Positions 36,840 to 49,350 of a DNA stretch of 64,000 nt are shown piece after piece. Below the pieces are notes generated by a model that saw only the letters and a list, made by a program, of their open reading frames with translations, had not been told where the DNA came from and did not search any database. Position 1 is the stretch's first letter. Each line of letters opens with the position of its first letter. Location of the stretch: positions 12,774,546 through 12,838,545 of the forward strand of contig BSYO01000020.1 of assembly GCA_033239525.1 (NCBI GenBank), written 5' to 3'. The stretch comes from Nepenthes gracilis. Its lineage: Eukaryota; Streptophyta; Magnoliopsida; Caryophyllales; Nepenthaceae. The translations under genes were made by a program, and so were the position numbers.

Positions 36840-38262
36840 GGATGACACATGAGAGTATGCTCAAGTGATTAAGGTGTAATACAATGTGTGTTGCTTTCAC
36901 AAGTGTTAGAGGCCAATGTATCATGCACACAAGTAATGAACACTGGCAGATTAGTGCACTTTCTGTGATAGACTAGAACAAGATTGCTCCACACAATAAT
37001 ATGCTTTATAATGACTCTACGTGAGCACTTGTTGAATGAGTCATCATAACTTATCAATGGGGAGAACGTTTTTTTAATGATGAGTCGAATGTTAAGACAC
37101 AATCAATATACTGCTAGCTACTTGACTAAAAGGTGTGGGAGTCCTCGAAGTTATTATGGTTGATTCAAGACTCCTTTTAGAGGGTTTGATCTACTAATCT
37201 TATATTATTAAATATTTAAAATGATACTATATGAGAAATATTAACCTTAATTTAAAAAATCTCAACACCGCACGATAAATTTCAGATTATAAAAGTGAGA
37301 CAGTAATATCTGATGTATTTATAATTACAAGGTCATCTTACGCTTAAAAAGATAGGTCCTGACAAATTAACAAGTGCCTAAGTTAACCCAAAACACAAAA
37401 TCTAAAATTTACCAAATAAATCTTACTACTTATGCAAAATATTCTAAAGCTTAAGGTTCTTCATATCCTCATTGTTTCATTCTCCTTCTCCCACGGAGAT
37501 AAACATATAGGGCCTATTTCAAACAATTTTAACTGAAAGATTATTATTGTCGTCTTAGAGACAAATTCTAAGAGCCACTCTTCTAAATATTCTTTTCAAG
37601 GTCGTCTTTGTTTTTTTACATTCCATTTAATACTAATTTAAGCATTAGAGTGTATTCGAGAAAATATTATAATCCTACGACCTCTTTCTTGTATTCATAG
37701 TATACAGGATTTGAATATCTCGAGATGATGTTTAAATTAAACCCACTTTTTAGATATGGATCACTAATAAAAAAATGTAAATCATATTTAATATTATTTA
37801 TATATCATATTAAAATATTTTTTTTAATTTAAAAGAGAAATATGCTAATTTTGTAAACTGAAACAGGCGTAAAACTAACCCTTTTTTTAATAATTAGTAT
37901 TTTCCTGGTTCAATTTATTTTTAAGCTAACCGTGTTCATTTCTTGTTCACTGCTCCTCCATTTCCGTCTTTTCCTGTCCATTTTCCTGCTAATTTCTCGT
38001 GAATGCCAATTACTCCATGGTTTGTAATGAGAGGAGGGAAAATGGCTCAAAGCACAATTGTTCTGCCCAATGGAAAAAGCACACTTGTAATGAAAGGAAA
38101 CTGCCAAAGTAGGCAAAGATGCCGAAGCTTCCCCCTCATCGGCTTCTTGTTTGTTTCGGCGCCGACAATTCCAGGATATAGGGGTTCGAGTCTTAGAATA
38201 TCTTCAGCTCACAAACAGATTAATATTCTCTGGAGCACCAATTCAAATTCAATTTTGTTGAA
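36840..38262. other. Intergenic region and 5' flank of ARL8
   Basis: AT-rich to about 37880 with no gene. From about 37900 the composition becomes gene-like and probably contains the ARL8 promoter and 5' UTR; no clear TATA box decides the start. Confidence 0.5.
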
Positions 38263-41200
38263 ATGGGTCTGTGGGATTCTCTTCTCAACTGGCTTCGGAG
38301 GTATGAATTTCTCTTATTTCGCACAATTTTTGTTATTTTCTGGGTTCCGTATTTATTTATTTATTTATTTTGCCAAACTTCATTTTTTCCTTTTTTAGGA
38401 AGTGTTGAAGAATGAAACTCGTTTTTCTGTTGGTTATTGCTTTTAGTATATGTTAATTTGATAATCTGCATGTTTGATGAACAATGATGAACCTGCAATG
38501 TAGTAGAGGTCGAACTGAAAATAAAATGAAGGCAGAAGAGAACTGACGGATCGTGGGGCATCTGAAAACCTATTTTTGGTTTTTGCTTCTTTTTTGGGGC
38601 TCGTTTGTTATGGTTAAGTTAGACCTTGGTATCGAAATTAGAATGGAGGATTGCTTGATTGAGGGTAATCTAGTTTCGCTTCAAATGGAGGGATTTACAG
38701 GAGGAGCAATCCCAATCTTTTACCTTGAACTGGTAAAAATGTGCAGAATTTCTTAGTTTTTGTGGAGGATTAGATCCAGTAACTGGGGTTATGGCTGGCC
38801 GATATTGCACAAAGCAATGGGATTACAACCTAATCAGATTACTACTCACTGAATACATTCAAATTCCATTTCCAAAATCAGTACCATAGTCGTCACCACT
38901 TTCATTTTGATCCCGATTCCCTATGCCGAACCAAATATGTGAGAGAATTTTTAATTCCATTTTTGTTTCTATACCAAATGTCTCAAGATAAGAAGAGTTT
39001 CATTTACAACTGGGACAATGCCATGATACGTGAGTTGAGGTGTGAAGAACCGGAATATTAGGGGAGTTGCATGTGGCATAGGTCTCCAAACAAGCACCAC
39101 TTGGTGGTGCGCTTGTGACTGGATGGATGGGCTTTGATGCAGTGCTTCTAGATTGTGGTGAATGTACATCACAAATAATAGAATGAAATTGCTTACTATG
39201 GTGTTTATGTGCCAGTTTTTTTTTCAAGCAGGAAATGGAACTCTCCCTTGTGGGCCTTCAGCATGCAGGGAAGTCTTCCCTTGTTAATGCCATTGCTGTA
39301 AGTAAATAGGTCTGAATTTGTGATCTCTTGTCCTCCTATTTTTGGGATACATCTCTTTTAATCTCTCTCTCTCTCTTGGTTTTTTTTTTAATTATTATAT
39401 CATTAGACAGGGGGATACAGTCAAGACATGATTCCAACTGTAAGTACCTAAACCATCGATAAAGATATTGTCACTCTCTTGTGTATACTTTAGCAGCACT
39501 TGGACTATAAAACCAGGTGGGATTTAATATGCGCAAAGTTACTAAGGGAAATGTGACGATAAAGCTTTGGGACCTTGGAGGGCAAAGGAGGTTTCGAACT
39601 ATGTGGGAACGTTATTGCCGTGGGGTCTCTGCTATAGTGTAAGCCCTATTTTTTAGTTAAACGATTCATATCATGGATGAAAATATTAGTATCGGTTGCG
39701 GTCATATTGACATTAGACATATTGGATAATACGTATTAGTATTTGATATATTAGACGGAAAAAAATTTATGATAATTGTAAGTTGACAGTGATATATCGG
39801 CTAATATATCAATTGTATCGGTCGATATATCAACTAATGTTTTGAATATCGGCCGATATATCTTTTATAACGGCTGATATGAAATTATATCGCAATATTG
39901 TCACAATATTAGAATATATCGATATTAAGGAGCCTGATATTGATACATATCAGTTGACATTAGTATTAATGATTCATATATTTTTACTTTTTGAGTGGTC
40001 ATCTCACAACTGCTTGCTTGTAAAAGATATTGATAGTAGAATAAAAGTATTGTATTGTCGAATGGACTGCCCAAAACCATTTTATGTTTTCTGAACTCAA
40101 TTTGCAAAGGCTGCACATTATTTCTCAACTTTGTACATCATTTCTAGTGTTTCTACAGTGTTGTACTAATGAGAAAATTCAAAAAAAGAATGTGAGAAAA
40201 CTTGATGCAAAAGCTCATTTTAGAAGTGAATGACATTAAAATTGTGTTCCGTGGATGAAAATACTAGTTTGAGTATCAATATTGGTCACGGTTATACAAT
40301 ATTCAAATCTAACGAACAATACATATTGGACGAAAAAAATTCCTAAAAATTGTAAGCTTTTAAGGTCAAATTGGCTAATATATCAGCCAAATATTAACCG
40401 ATATTTTGAGTTTGGTTGATATAAAGATATGTCGCAATATTGTTACAGTAGTAGGAAATATTTGTATTGGGGGTGCCAATACCAATCCATATCATTCAAT
40501 AAATATTATATCAGCTAATATTTGCATCAATGGACCTTAATAATTTTGAGGTGAGTGAACTTTTGTCCTGCAATTTGATCTCCATTGGCTGCGTTTTGGA
40601 GAAATTTTTGGATAAAAGCATAATGCAGATACTAAACTGATAATGATCTAAGCTTAAAGGTAGTTCCGGGTTCAAAGGTGTGGGGTTTCTGCAATCTACC
40701 AAAATCAATGATTTTTGGTTTTTATTTATTAATTGTTTTTTCTGATATAAAGCTCTGCCGTTTGGTATGGTTCCCCAAATATCCTGCCCGTTAGTAGCGA
40801 AATAAATATGGTTTGCTTTATCTTATTTAATAGTGTTATGACTAAAAACAACTGAAATCCACTCCTTATCAATTGGCAAATGAAGACAGAAAGGCACAAC
40901 CAGTTGCTTCATCACGAATTGGTATAAGAATCTAGTTCCTCCTCCTTGGAACACCAGGAATCCTCACAAATTCTTTTCCTCTCTTCTCTTCTCACTTCTG
41001 CAAGATTGCAGGCAATAATAAATTCAGAGAAGAACAATCCAAATCTAAGAAACATGAACACTCTCCTGGGGCTTAACTGTTGGTCTCCGATATGTATCGG
41101 ACACTGACACATATTGGACAATCCACACAAATGCCCACTCAAACATGTGAACAAAACTTTTTTTAATTTTTTTAAAATTCTGGCACACTCCAAAACATTC

Positions 41201-44200
41201 ACAAATGTTTTGGACATACTTGAGACACTTTTTTGTTCAAAATTTTTGTTTATATTTTGTGTTGTTTGACAATTATAAAGTACAGAGTGGTAACATTAAA
41301 ATGTAAATGTTGATTAATATATAAAAAGTTTGCTATATTAAGTTTTTCCTTAACTTGATAAGTTATATAATTATTTTTTTATTATAATAGCTTGTTAAAA
41401 TGTTTAGCATTACTAAGTTATATTGGTTTAATTGGCTGCTTTCTTATGAAATGTTTTGGTTGAAGAAATAAGAAATATGCATATATTACTAATTTAGTGT
41501 AAAATAGTATTATTCATTAATTAATGAGCTATGATTTTAGTAACGTGTAACGAACATGTTATGTCCTCATTTTTAAAAAATAATATATTGGCGTGTCAGT
41601 ATTGTATTATATTATGTCTCATGCCCACGTCCATACTTCTTAGATCAAAACAATGGCAGCAAGAGGTGACTGAAAACTCAATCAGGAGTTGCACGATGTT
41701 TGGAAAGTTCTTTCTTTGTGAAAAAATAAAAACAAGGTAAAAAAAGCTTGATCACAAAATCTCACTCTTTACCAAAATTCCAAACCTTTAACTTGAGGCC
41801 GCACACTTACAACCATTATAAAAAAAAAAAATGAAATTAAAATGTTGGTATTTAAACTGCTTCAATCCTCATTCCTCACTCATTCAGTCAAGTTCCAACC
41901 CCCACTGATTTTCCTGCCCTCTTAGTCATGAAGAAGGACGATTCATAGTGATTTTATGTTGATTATAGGCTACTTAATAAACTTACCATAAAAAAAAACA
42001 AATTCCCCATTCTTTTATTAGACAATTTGCTGGATAACTTTGGGGTTCTTCATTATTTCTGAAATTGATTTACTTGTTGGATGCCTAGATTTCATCAGAT
42101 CAGAATGCATCAAGATAATATTCCCAAATTAGCCTTTAGAACCCACATGGCCATTTTGAATTTGAAGTGGGAAGAACATTAATTTGGTGGTAATCTATGG
42201 ATTCACCAAAATGCACACTTCATTATCCCTTTATAATTGACAGGGATAAGATTTTCACGAGTCTTTTCTGGCAGCCTCTTCTCAAAGGCTTGGCTACTCA
42301 ACTTCATATGAAAACAACCTTCCCTGGCCAAATAGAAAGGCCAAATCAATGGTTAGAAACTTACACTTCATCCCATCCACAAGCCCAAGAATGGATGAAA
42401 ATATCAATATTAGTGTCGATATCGATTGTAACCATTATCGATATTAGACATATTGGACTATGTGTAATGGTATTAGATATATTGCATAGAAAAAATTTTG
42501 AAAATTATAAGCTGACAAGTTATATTGACTGTATTGGCAAATATCACGATATATCCTCGATATGAAAACATATTGTGATATTATTGTGGTATCGGGAAAT
42601 ATTAATATCGGGAGGTTACGATTTCGATACATAACGGACAATATTTGCATCAATGAGCCCAAGCCATGGCTGAAATGGATTTCATTGTTAGAGTGATGGA
42701 GCAATTCAACATTTTGTTGCACAATACAATGCCTCCTTTTGAAGCTCTTTATGGATTTCCCCTCACTTTAAAATGTACTTCACCAAAGCTACTTCAGTAG
42801 CTGCTGCTGAAACTATGTTGTGAGATCGACCCTCTGTTTCATAAATTCCTTAAAGAATAGCTTGTTGTGGCCTGAAATATGGAGAGGTGTTAAGGTAAAC
42901 CTAGATTTTTAAGCTTCTTGTGAACCTAATGGTTAAGATTGAAAATTGAATGAATAATTAGTAGAGATTATATTAAGTGATTAAAATGAGTATTTAATAT
43001 TCACTATTCATCAATTTAACTGTTAATCTTGATCATTGGGTTTATGAAAAGTCTAAAAATCTGGCTTGACCTTAACAATACTCAGGAATAAGATGCAAAT
43101 ATTTGTAAATCAGCAAAGAACTGAAAAGACACTTTGAAGTAGGAAACTTGGTGTAATTACAACTGTGACCGTACAGGCATATCTCCTTGGTCCTTAGAAG
43201 AAATCTCAAGCTTTCGCCCAAGTATGATGGTAAATCCTTTCTAGTTGAAAGTAGTTCGACTGGGTGGATTACAAGCTGACTGCCACACAATGACACTTTT
43301 CGTCGGTCATCCGCGAGGCACTTGCTTGATGTCCTTACCCCAAAGTGTGTAGAGATGTAAGGTTTTTAAAGAAAATACTCTTTACTATAGAAATTTAGTA
43401 CGAGAGTATGGAGCACCTCTCTGATACTTACTCTTGCAAGCTCATCTCGAAAGCTACCCTTTGAGTTCTTCAAGGCTAGCCAACTTCCTTCGATTACACA
43501 CATTTCCTTGGCTTTACCTCACTTGGGTTTGCTTAGATTGCTTGCTCTCTATCTCCTTGAGCTTTTCCCAAATGGGAAGAGTTCATGTCATTATATAGGA
43601 ATGCCACGTCCTCAATTAATGGTTAGGATCATTCTTTTATCATCCAAAATAGATTGCTGGGATTCACATTTTAGAATATTCTTCATAATTATTTCCCTTA
43701 AAAATACTTTAGAATCTCCCACCTCCTCTTTGCTCAATAATATTCTAGAGTAAGTTTATGTCTCCTTTCTTTTCTATAATTCTCTATGCTACTTTAGAAC
43801 TTTTTATAATTTTTAAGATAATTATTTACCCTACACGTATATCTTTGTATACATAAGTTGTACATATAAGTATCCTTTATCTATGTGTTACATTTGCGTA
43901 GCACATGACCTGTATACTTCTCAGCCATTTGTGATATAACATTACCTTCCGATTGCAAATTATACCATTTTTTGATGCATCACGTTTATGGATTCAAATA
44001 TTAACTAATATGTATTAATATTGGGCCCTTCAAATATCGATATTTTCTAATACTGTGATAATATTATAACGTGTTATTGTATCAATGATATATTACAATA
44101 TATCGACCGTTGTATCGGCCCTGTCATCTTATAATTTTTAGAATTTTTTCTTTCAATATGTTCAATATTGATACGTATTATTTGATATGTCCAATATAAT

Positions 44201-47200
44201 ATGATCATAGTTGATACCAATACCAATACTGATACTGATTATGATATTTTCATCGATAATCACTTCTCATGAAAAATTCGGGACGACTCACTACACAGCC
44301 TAGATTGCCCCTTATGGATCACTTTGATTCTTTCCTGATCATAAGGCAGATGTCTTCCACATTAGGAAGTATACTAAGATGAGGATATTCAATTAAAAAA
44401 TATCTTATTCACTGCACAAACCTGCCTTGAGAGGAAGCTAAATGGGCAGACGTTAATTTTATCAGCAAACGGTTTCCTATATTTCTTCCTTGAGGATAAT
44501 GATGCTTCACCCTTGGGGGAGATGTTATTACAATAAACGACTAAAACACACACTATACCAATTGGCAAATAAAGACATCAAGGCACAACTGGCAGCCATC
44601 CACTTCAGAGACATGGCACGAGGGAAGAATCCATTTCAGCAAGAAGCAAGAACATAAGTTACTATTGGTATAATTAATGGGAATTAGATACTATGGTCTA
44701 ACAATCATTCTTGAGATGCTTAGTTGGACTTTAAACATCTGTCTATGTAAGGATGAAAATATTAGTATTATTATCAGTATTAGCCGTATTATACAATGCA
44801 TATTGGTATTGGATAATATTGAAATGAAAAAAATTTCGGAAAAATGACCATATTAGTCGATATATTGTCTAAACCAATTTATCGTAATACATTAACGATA
44901 CAAAAATATATCGTGATATTATCATGATATTGAAAAATTCTGTTATCATAGGGGACCGATATTGATAAATATCCACAGATATTTCTATCAATGCGCAAAA
45001 GTAAATCAGGTTGCACTAGGACTATAGTAGTGAAAAAACCGATGTGAAACAGAATGGAAGCACTTGCTTACTAAACATAATTCTGATGAATTCCCTTCTT
45101 CCTTGTAATCTCAGGATCTTCTGATCTCTCATCTCGTACTTCACTCTTTATTCAATTTCCACTCTAAATTCCTTTGAAAACACATCCAAACCCTAGTGAT
45201 CAACTAAAACAGCTCTTGGTTCACCACATAGAACAGCTTCAATTGGAGAAACGGTCAAGCCTTCACTTGTAAGCTGAAGAGGTTTGTTATTTTGTTGTGT
45301 AATCATGCTAACAACTAAATTTCATTCATTCATTTTTAATAATCCCAAACAGAAAGGGGGGGGGGGGAATCAGTGTTAGACTGTTGGGGCTTTATGGATG
45401 AAAATATTGGCATTTGTCAATGTCATGTTAGTGTTAGATATATTAAATAATATATATTAGTATTGGATATATCGGAAGAAAAAACTTTCTAAAAATCATA
45501 CATTGATAGGAAAATATCAATCAAATATTGGAGTGTATTGGCCGATATTTTAAATATCGACTTATATATTGCAATATATCACTAATATGACAACATATCG
45601 CAATATTGTCACTATATTGGAAATATTAGTATCGAGAAGGTCTAATATTGATAAATATTTGTCGATATTTTCATTAATATTACTTTCTCTACCTCGTGTG
45701 GAAGAGGTTTGGTTTGCTTGAGGTTGGGTGGTGGTTGAATTGGATTAGTTATGAAAGGAGAAAAATGTCAGTTTCATGTGTAGCGTAGTTGTCGAACCTT
45801 TTTCTTTCACATTCTTTTTACATGTTTATCTTGATAGGTCTGCTTTACTCTATCATCTTCTATGGTGAGAAATCTAGATAATGTATGACCTAAATGTGGC
45901 TAAAAATCCAATTATAGGTCAATTTCATAAATCTAGATCTTTCCCATAATTGCAGAATGCAGGAACTTCCGTCTCTTTTCATGAAATTGTGTTTATTTAT
46001 TATGTTTACTGTGATGTTGTAAAAATAACGGATGAAAATATCGGTATCAGTATTAGTTGATGTTGGACAACATGTATTTTTATTGAATATATCGGATGAA
46101 AAAATTTTTCTAAAAATTATAATCTAATAAGGCTGTATCAATCAACATATTGGTTGTATTGAATAACGGTTGTATTAGTCGATATGAAAATATATCGCGA
46201 TATTATTGTAATATTGGGGGTTCCAATCGTATTTGGCCAATATTTACATCCATGTTATATATAGCTTGCCAATCAGAAGTTCACACGGACAGCTTGAAAA
46301 ACGCTGTTGCGGTGTTGCCTTTCTTGCTCGACAAGGATGAAAGCCTACTTCTTTGGAGGTGCAATTGTTCTACTGCATCAGAAATTAATTCATTATGGAC
46401 ATTGGATGTAGATTATAAATCTTAATTTCCTTCAAATTAGTGATCTGCTGATGCATGCCCAACTCATTTTATTTCACATTTTAATGTATTTGCTACCATA
46501 TGAATATCGTTCTACTGTTTTTATTGTATGAAATGAGAATTATCAAACCATGATGCCGATCAACTTAGTGTTGGTGCTGTAAATGTTGGAAACCATGGAT
46601 GAAAATATTGGTATCGGTATCGACTGTAGTTACATTGATATCGAAAAATACGTATCGGTATCAAATATATCAGAAAGTAAAAATTTTAAAAAAATTACAA
46701 GCTGATAGGGTCATATCGGCATATATATGACCAATATGGACACATATTGCCCTATTGTCATGATTTGAAAAATATTGGTATCGGAAGGCTCCGATATCAA
46801 TACATATTGGGTGATATTTGTATCTAGGAAACCCGTCTTTGGATATTTGATTTTTTCCAAATTAGTTCTAACTTTCTATACGAAATGAACCCTTCCTTTT
46901 TTTTATTTGATAAATTCATGTCTTTTTGGTCGATCAAATGCAGATATGTAGTTGACGCTGCTGATAGAGACAGTGTTCCAATATCTCGAAGTGAACTACA
47001 CGATCTCTTGGCTAAACCATCATTAAATGGGATTCCTTTGCTTGTTCTTGGCAACAAAATAGACAAATCAGAAGCTCTTTCCCAACAAGTGTTGACTGAC
47101 CAGCTGTGAGTTTATCGAAAACATTTCAACCAATCACCTTTCTTATAATTTGCGTATTTTCAACTTCATCTTTGGTTCATTGGTCAATGGCAGAAACCTG

Positions 47201-47311
47201 AGTGCGATCACGGATAGGGAGGTTTGCTGCTACATGATCTCGTGCAAGGACTCTGTCAATATAGGCGTCGTCATTGACTGGCTTATCAAGCACTCCAAAA
47301 CAGCAAAATGA
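38263..47311 (+). CDS. ARL8: ARL8-type small GTPase, 6 coding exons
   Basis: Coding exons: 38263-38300, 39216-39297, 39407-39439, 39517-39638, 46944-47105 and 47194-47311. All introns are GT-AG; the sum is 555 nt, 184 aa plus stop, exactly the length of plant ARL8. The N-terminus [17 protein letters not shown] is the amphipathic helix that anchors ARL8 to membranes. GTPase motifs: G1 GLQHAGKSS (26-34), switch I Thr51 in PTVGFN, G3 DLGGQ (70-74), G4 NKID (129-132) and G5 SCK (162-164). ARL8 proteins direct lysosome or vacuole positioning and traffic in eukaryotes; in plants they are also host factors for tobamovirus replication. All key residues are present, so the gene looks functional. His29 replaces the more usual Asn in G1. 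Intron 4 is 7.3 kb and holds eight MITE copies and a gypsy integrase relic. The last exon is followed by a 235-bp tandem copy. Confidence 0.96.
39672..39971 (+). mobile_element. hAT-like MITE copy 6, perfect target duplication
   Basis: In ARL8 intron 4. Starts CATGGATGAAAATATT and ends AGTATTAATG; flanked by perfect ATTCATAT at 39664-39671 and 39972-39979. Confidence 0.85.
40250..40532 (+). mobile_element. hAT-like MITE copy 7
   Basis: In ARL8 intron 4. Ends CGTGGATGAAAATACT and ATATTTGCATCAATG. No matching flanks. Confidence 0.7.
42197..42780 (+). pseudogene. Ty3/gypsy integrase relic split by a MITE
   Basis: The frame reads [30 protein letters not shown] and then [12 protein letters not shown], the integrase core of plant gypsy elements around its second catalytic Asp (DRD-like) and before the D-E spacing. 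It breaks at the MITE 42390-42655 and resumes in another frame with [18 protein letters not shown]-like and FEALYGFP, the next conserved blocks. There are stops and a gap, and no other pol domain is near. It lies inside ARL8 intron 4. Confidence 0.8.
42390..42655 (+). mobile_element. hAT-like MITE copy 8, perfect target duplication
   Basis: Inserted in the gypsy integrase relic. Ends AATGGATGAAAATAT and ATATTTGCATCAATG; perfect 8-bp duplication AGCCCAAG at 42382-42389 and 42656-42663. The host reading frame on both sides confirms the boundaries. Confidence 0.9.
43987..44258 (-). mobile_element. hAT-like MITE copy 9
   Basis: In ARL8 intron 4. Ends TATGGATTCAAATATT and ATATTTTCATCGATA; flanks ATCACGTT and ATCACTTC match at 6 of 8. 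Confidence 0.7.
44748..44993 (+). mobile_element. hAT-like MITE copy 10
   Basis: In ARL8 intron 4. Ends TAAGGATGAAAATATT and ATATTTCTATCAATG. No clear duplication. Confidence 0.65.
45393..45679 (+). mobile_element. hAT-like MITE copy 11
   Basis: In ARL8 intron 4. Ends TATGGATGAAAATATT and ATATTTTCATTAATA. No clear duplication. Confidence 0.7.
46027..46254 (+). mobile_element. hAT-like MITE copy 12
   Basis: In ARL8 intron 4. Ends AACGGATGAAAATATC and AATATTTACATCCATG. No clear duplication. Confidence 0.7.
46594..46827 (+). mobile_element. hAT-like MITE copy 13
   Basis: In ARL8 intron 4, about 115 bp before exon 5. Starts CATGGATGAAAATATTGG; the right end is degenerate (ATATTTGTATCTAG). Both flanks contain GGAAAC, a partial duplication. 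Confidence 0.7.
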
Positions 47312-47673
47312 TCTAAAAGGCATGTTTTGTTATTATTATTATTATGCCATATCAGTTATTTTGGTGCGAATACGATTTTTTGAGTATCAAATTGTGGTGG
47401 GTCTTTTGAGTCAGTATGCTACTATGCTGTTCTGTTAAGCGATCACGGATAGGGAGGTTTGCTGCTACATGATCTCGTGCAAGGGCTCTGTCAATATAGG
47501 CGTCGTCATTGACTGGCTTATCAAGCACTCCAAAACAGCAAAATGATCTAAAAGGCATGTTTTGTTATTATTATTATTATGCCATATCAGTTATTTTGGT
47601 GCGAATACGATTTTTTGAGTATCAAATTGTGGTGGGTCTTTTGAGTCAGTATGCTACTATGCTGTTCTGTTAA
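47204..47673 (+). repeat. 235-bp tandem duplication of ARL8 last exon and 3' UTR
   Basis: 47204-47438 and 47439-47673 are adjacent copies, differing by one base that I can see (AAGGACTCTG against AAGGGCTCTG). Each holds nearly the whole last coding exon with its TGA plus about 128 bp of 3' sequence. The duplication starts just inside the exon, so the second copy lacks a splice acceptor and would normally lie in the 3' UTR. Confidence 0.95.
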
Positions 47674-48210
47674 ACTAGTGCTCTGGGTATAATGTCCAGT
47701 ATGTTTTGGGCTAAGCAAAACTGATTTTGGTGCTGAATGATTTTGAGCATTGAAGAAAAGAAATCGTTATGTGTTAGCCGATATTTTTATCTATAAAGTT
47801 GAGAGCTAGTAATGGAAGATGCATTAGTTAATTTCATGTCCACCATTAGCTGATTTAGATACAAGATAAATGGGTGTGAGGCTGACTGTATTTTAACAGA
47901 TTGGTTATTTCTATTGAACTAGATTGAGCTATGGAATAATACAAATTGACAGAAGTCTTCTGTCAAATTTTTTTTTTTTTTTCTCAATATCTTTGTTCTA
48001 AGAACTGTGATTCTGGGATCTGTTGATGATGCTTTGTATCAGTTGGTAGTAAAGCTAGATATTAAGATATGTGGGAGGTTGAGCTATTTGACCTATTACA
48101 TTTTATGGATTAGAATGTTCGACAATTAAATATGAACAAAAATTTAGTGTTTTGGAAATCAGAATATTAAGATGGATGAGTATAGTTATAATAAAAGATA
48201 ATATAAAAAG
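47674..48210. other. Region between ARL8 and LTR element copy 2
   Basis: No gene. A poly(T) run lies near 47970. GCCGATATTTTTATCTATAAAG at about 47778 resembles one end of the MITE family. Confidence 0.5.
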
Positions 48211-48215
48211 TTCAT

Positions 48216-48407
48216 TGTTACGTACTCGTCCACACACCCTCCGAAGTTGGACGACAATCTTCGGCACAGTAATTGAATTGGATGCGACGGATCTTATTTT
48301 TTGTTTTTATTTCCTCGTTTCCCGTTAACTGTTTCCCGTTACCGTTCCCCATTACCCCTATATATGTACTGATATGCACATAATGAAGGGACAGATAATA
48401 TTTTGCC

Positions 48408-48445
<38 letters not shown>

Positions 48446-48606
48446 ATTCCCTCCTCTCTCGCTTTGTTTTCTCTCCCTCTTCCTCAGCCTACTTCTCTTA
48501 CTTATGTTACCCTAACCGACGTCCTCCTCCGCCAGAACTCTTCTTCCCTTCACTCCGTTCGCCATTAACGATGAATCTGCCGGCCAACGCCGAGAAGCAC
48601 GCATCA
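48216..48606 (+). repeat. 5' LTR of gene-capturing element copy 2
   Basis: 391 bp with a (CT)n tract at about 48412-48443. It contains the start codon of the element ORF (48571). Confidence 0.92.
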
Positions 48607-49350
48607 TTTGGTGCTTTCATTGAGACCAAAGCGGAGGAGATCGAAGCACAAGCTCTCGAAACCCTCGAGAGGGCCATCGCCGCACTGGCCAACAAGATGA
48701 AGGCCCTCCGACGATCTACCGACCGATTTGGCACCAGCATGTCCACCGCGGTTTCAACAACGGCACAGATCCGGTCGTCCAGCACCGAAATCAGCTCGTC
48801 CATCACCGAAATCAGCCAATCACTCCACCGACTCGAGCGCAACCCTAAACGGTCAGTGACCTCTTCACCTTCTGTGATTTCTTCTACTTCTCCTCCACCA
48901 GTTCTACCAGTCACTCCAATCGTTTTATATCGTCATTCTTCCCAACCGGCAATTTCGCCCACCGTGTGTGCCGTACAACCACACTTACCTCAATTCGCCA
49001 TTTATGCTTCCACTTTTGCAAATTTTCCTCAAACTGCCATTACTTCGAGCAATGCGTCAATACAATCCTCATTGCTCAACCGCTTCGCCGTTTCTTCCAC
49101 CACGCAGAATTGGCACTCCCACATGGACCTTTTTCCTTCCTTGAACCAAATCCACCTACAACAGCCTCGAGCAGATCCAACCGAATTGTCACCTGCAACC
49201 GGTAACATCTCTAACGTTTTCACTACTGAACCAATTCAAACCTCCATCACTGAAGTTGTTCACCCTTTGTCTCAAGGCGACCCAACTCGTCCAAAACTCC
49301 AATCATCAACGATATGTCCACTAAATCAACTGAAATCCGACCATCACTAA
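48571..49350 (+). CDS. LTR-initiated coiled-coil ORF, copy 2
   Basis: Starts in the 5' LTR (MNLPANAEKHA), crosses the LTR end and primer-binding position (SFGAFIETKAEE), then gives an Ala/Leu-rich coiled coil (LETLERAIAALANKMKALRR) and Ser/Thr repeats such as STEISSSITEISQSL. The rest is Ser/Thr/Pro/Gln-rich. 259 codons. The next conserved block overlaps in a different frame from 49314, so the original protein was probably longer and has one frameshift. The same N-terminal layout in copy 1 supports a real element protein. Confidence 0.7.
   Translation: MNLPANAEKHASFGAFIETKAEEIEAQALETLERAIAALANKMKALRRSTDRFGTSMSTAVSTTAQIRSSSTEISSSITEISQSLHRLERNPKRSVTSSPSVISSTSPPPVLPVTPIVLYRHSSQPAISPTVCAVQPHLPQFAIYASTFANFPQTAITSSNASIQSSLLNRFAVSSTTQNWHSHMDLFPSLNQIHLQQPRADPTELSPATGNISNVFTTEPIQTSITEVVHPLSQGDPTRPKLQSSTICPLNQLKSDHH

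Noticed and set aside
38361..39227. Several short frames in ARL8 intron 1
   Set aside because: They fall between well-defined splice sites and have no family features.
47439..47558. Second ARL8 exon copy as an alternative last exon
   Set aside because: The duplication begins inside the exon, so there is no splice acceptor in front of it (the sequence reads TCTGTTAAGCGATC).
48507..48914. Minus-strand frame opposite the LTR-start ORF
   Set aside because: Antisense shadow of the coiled-coil ORF, whose frame is conserved in both elements.
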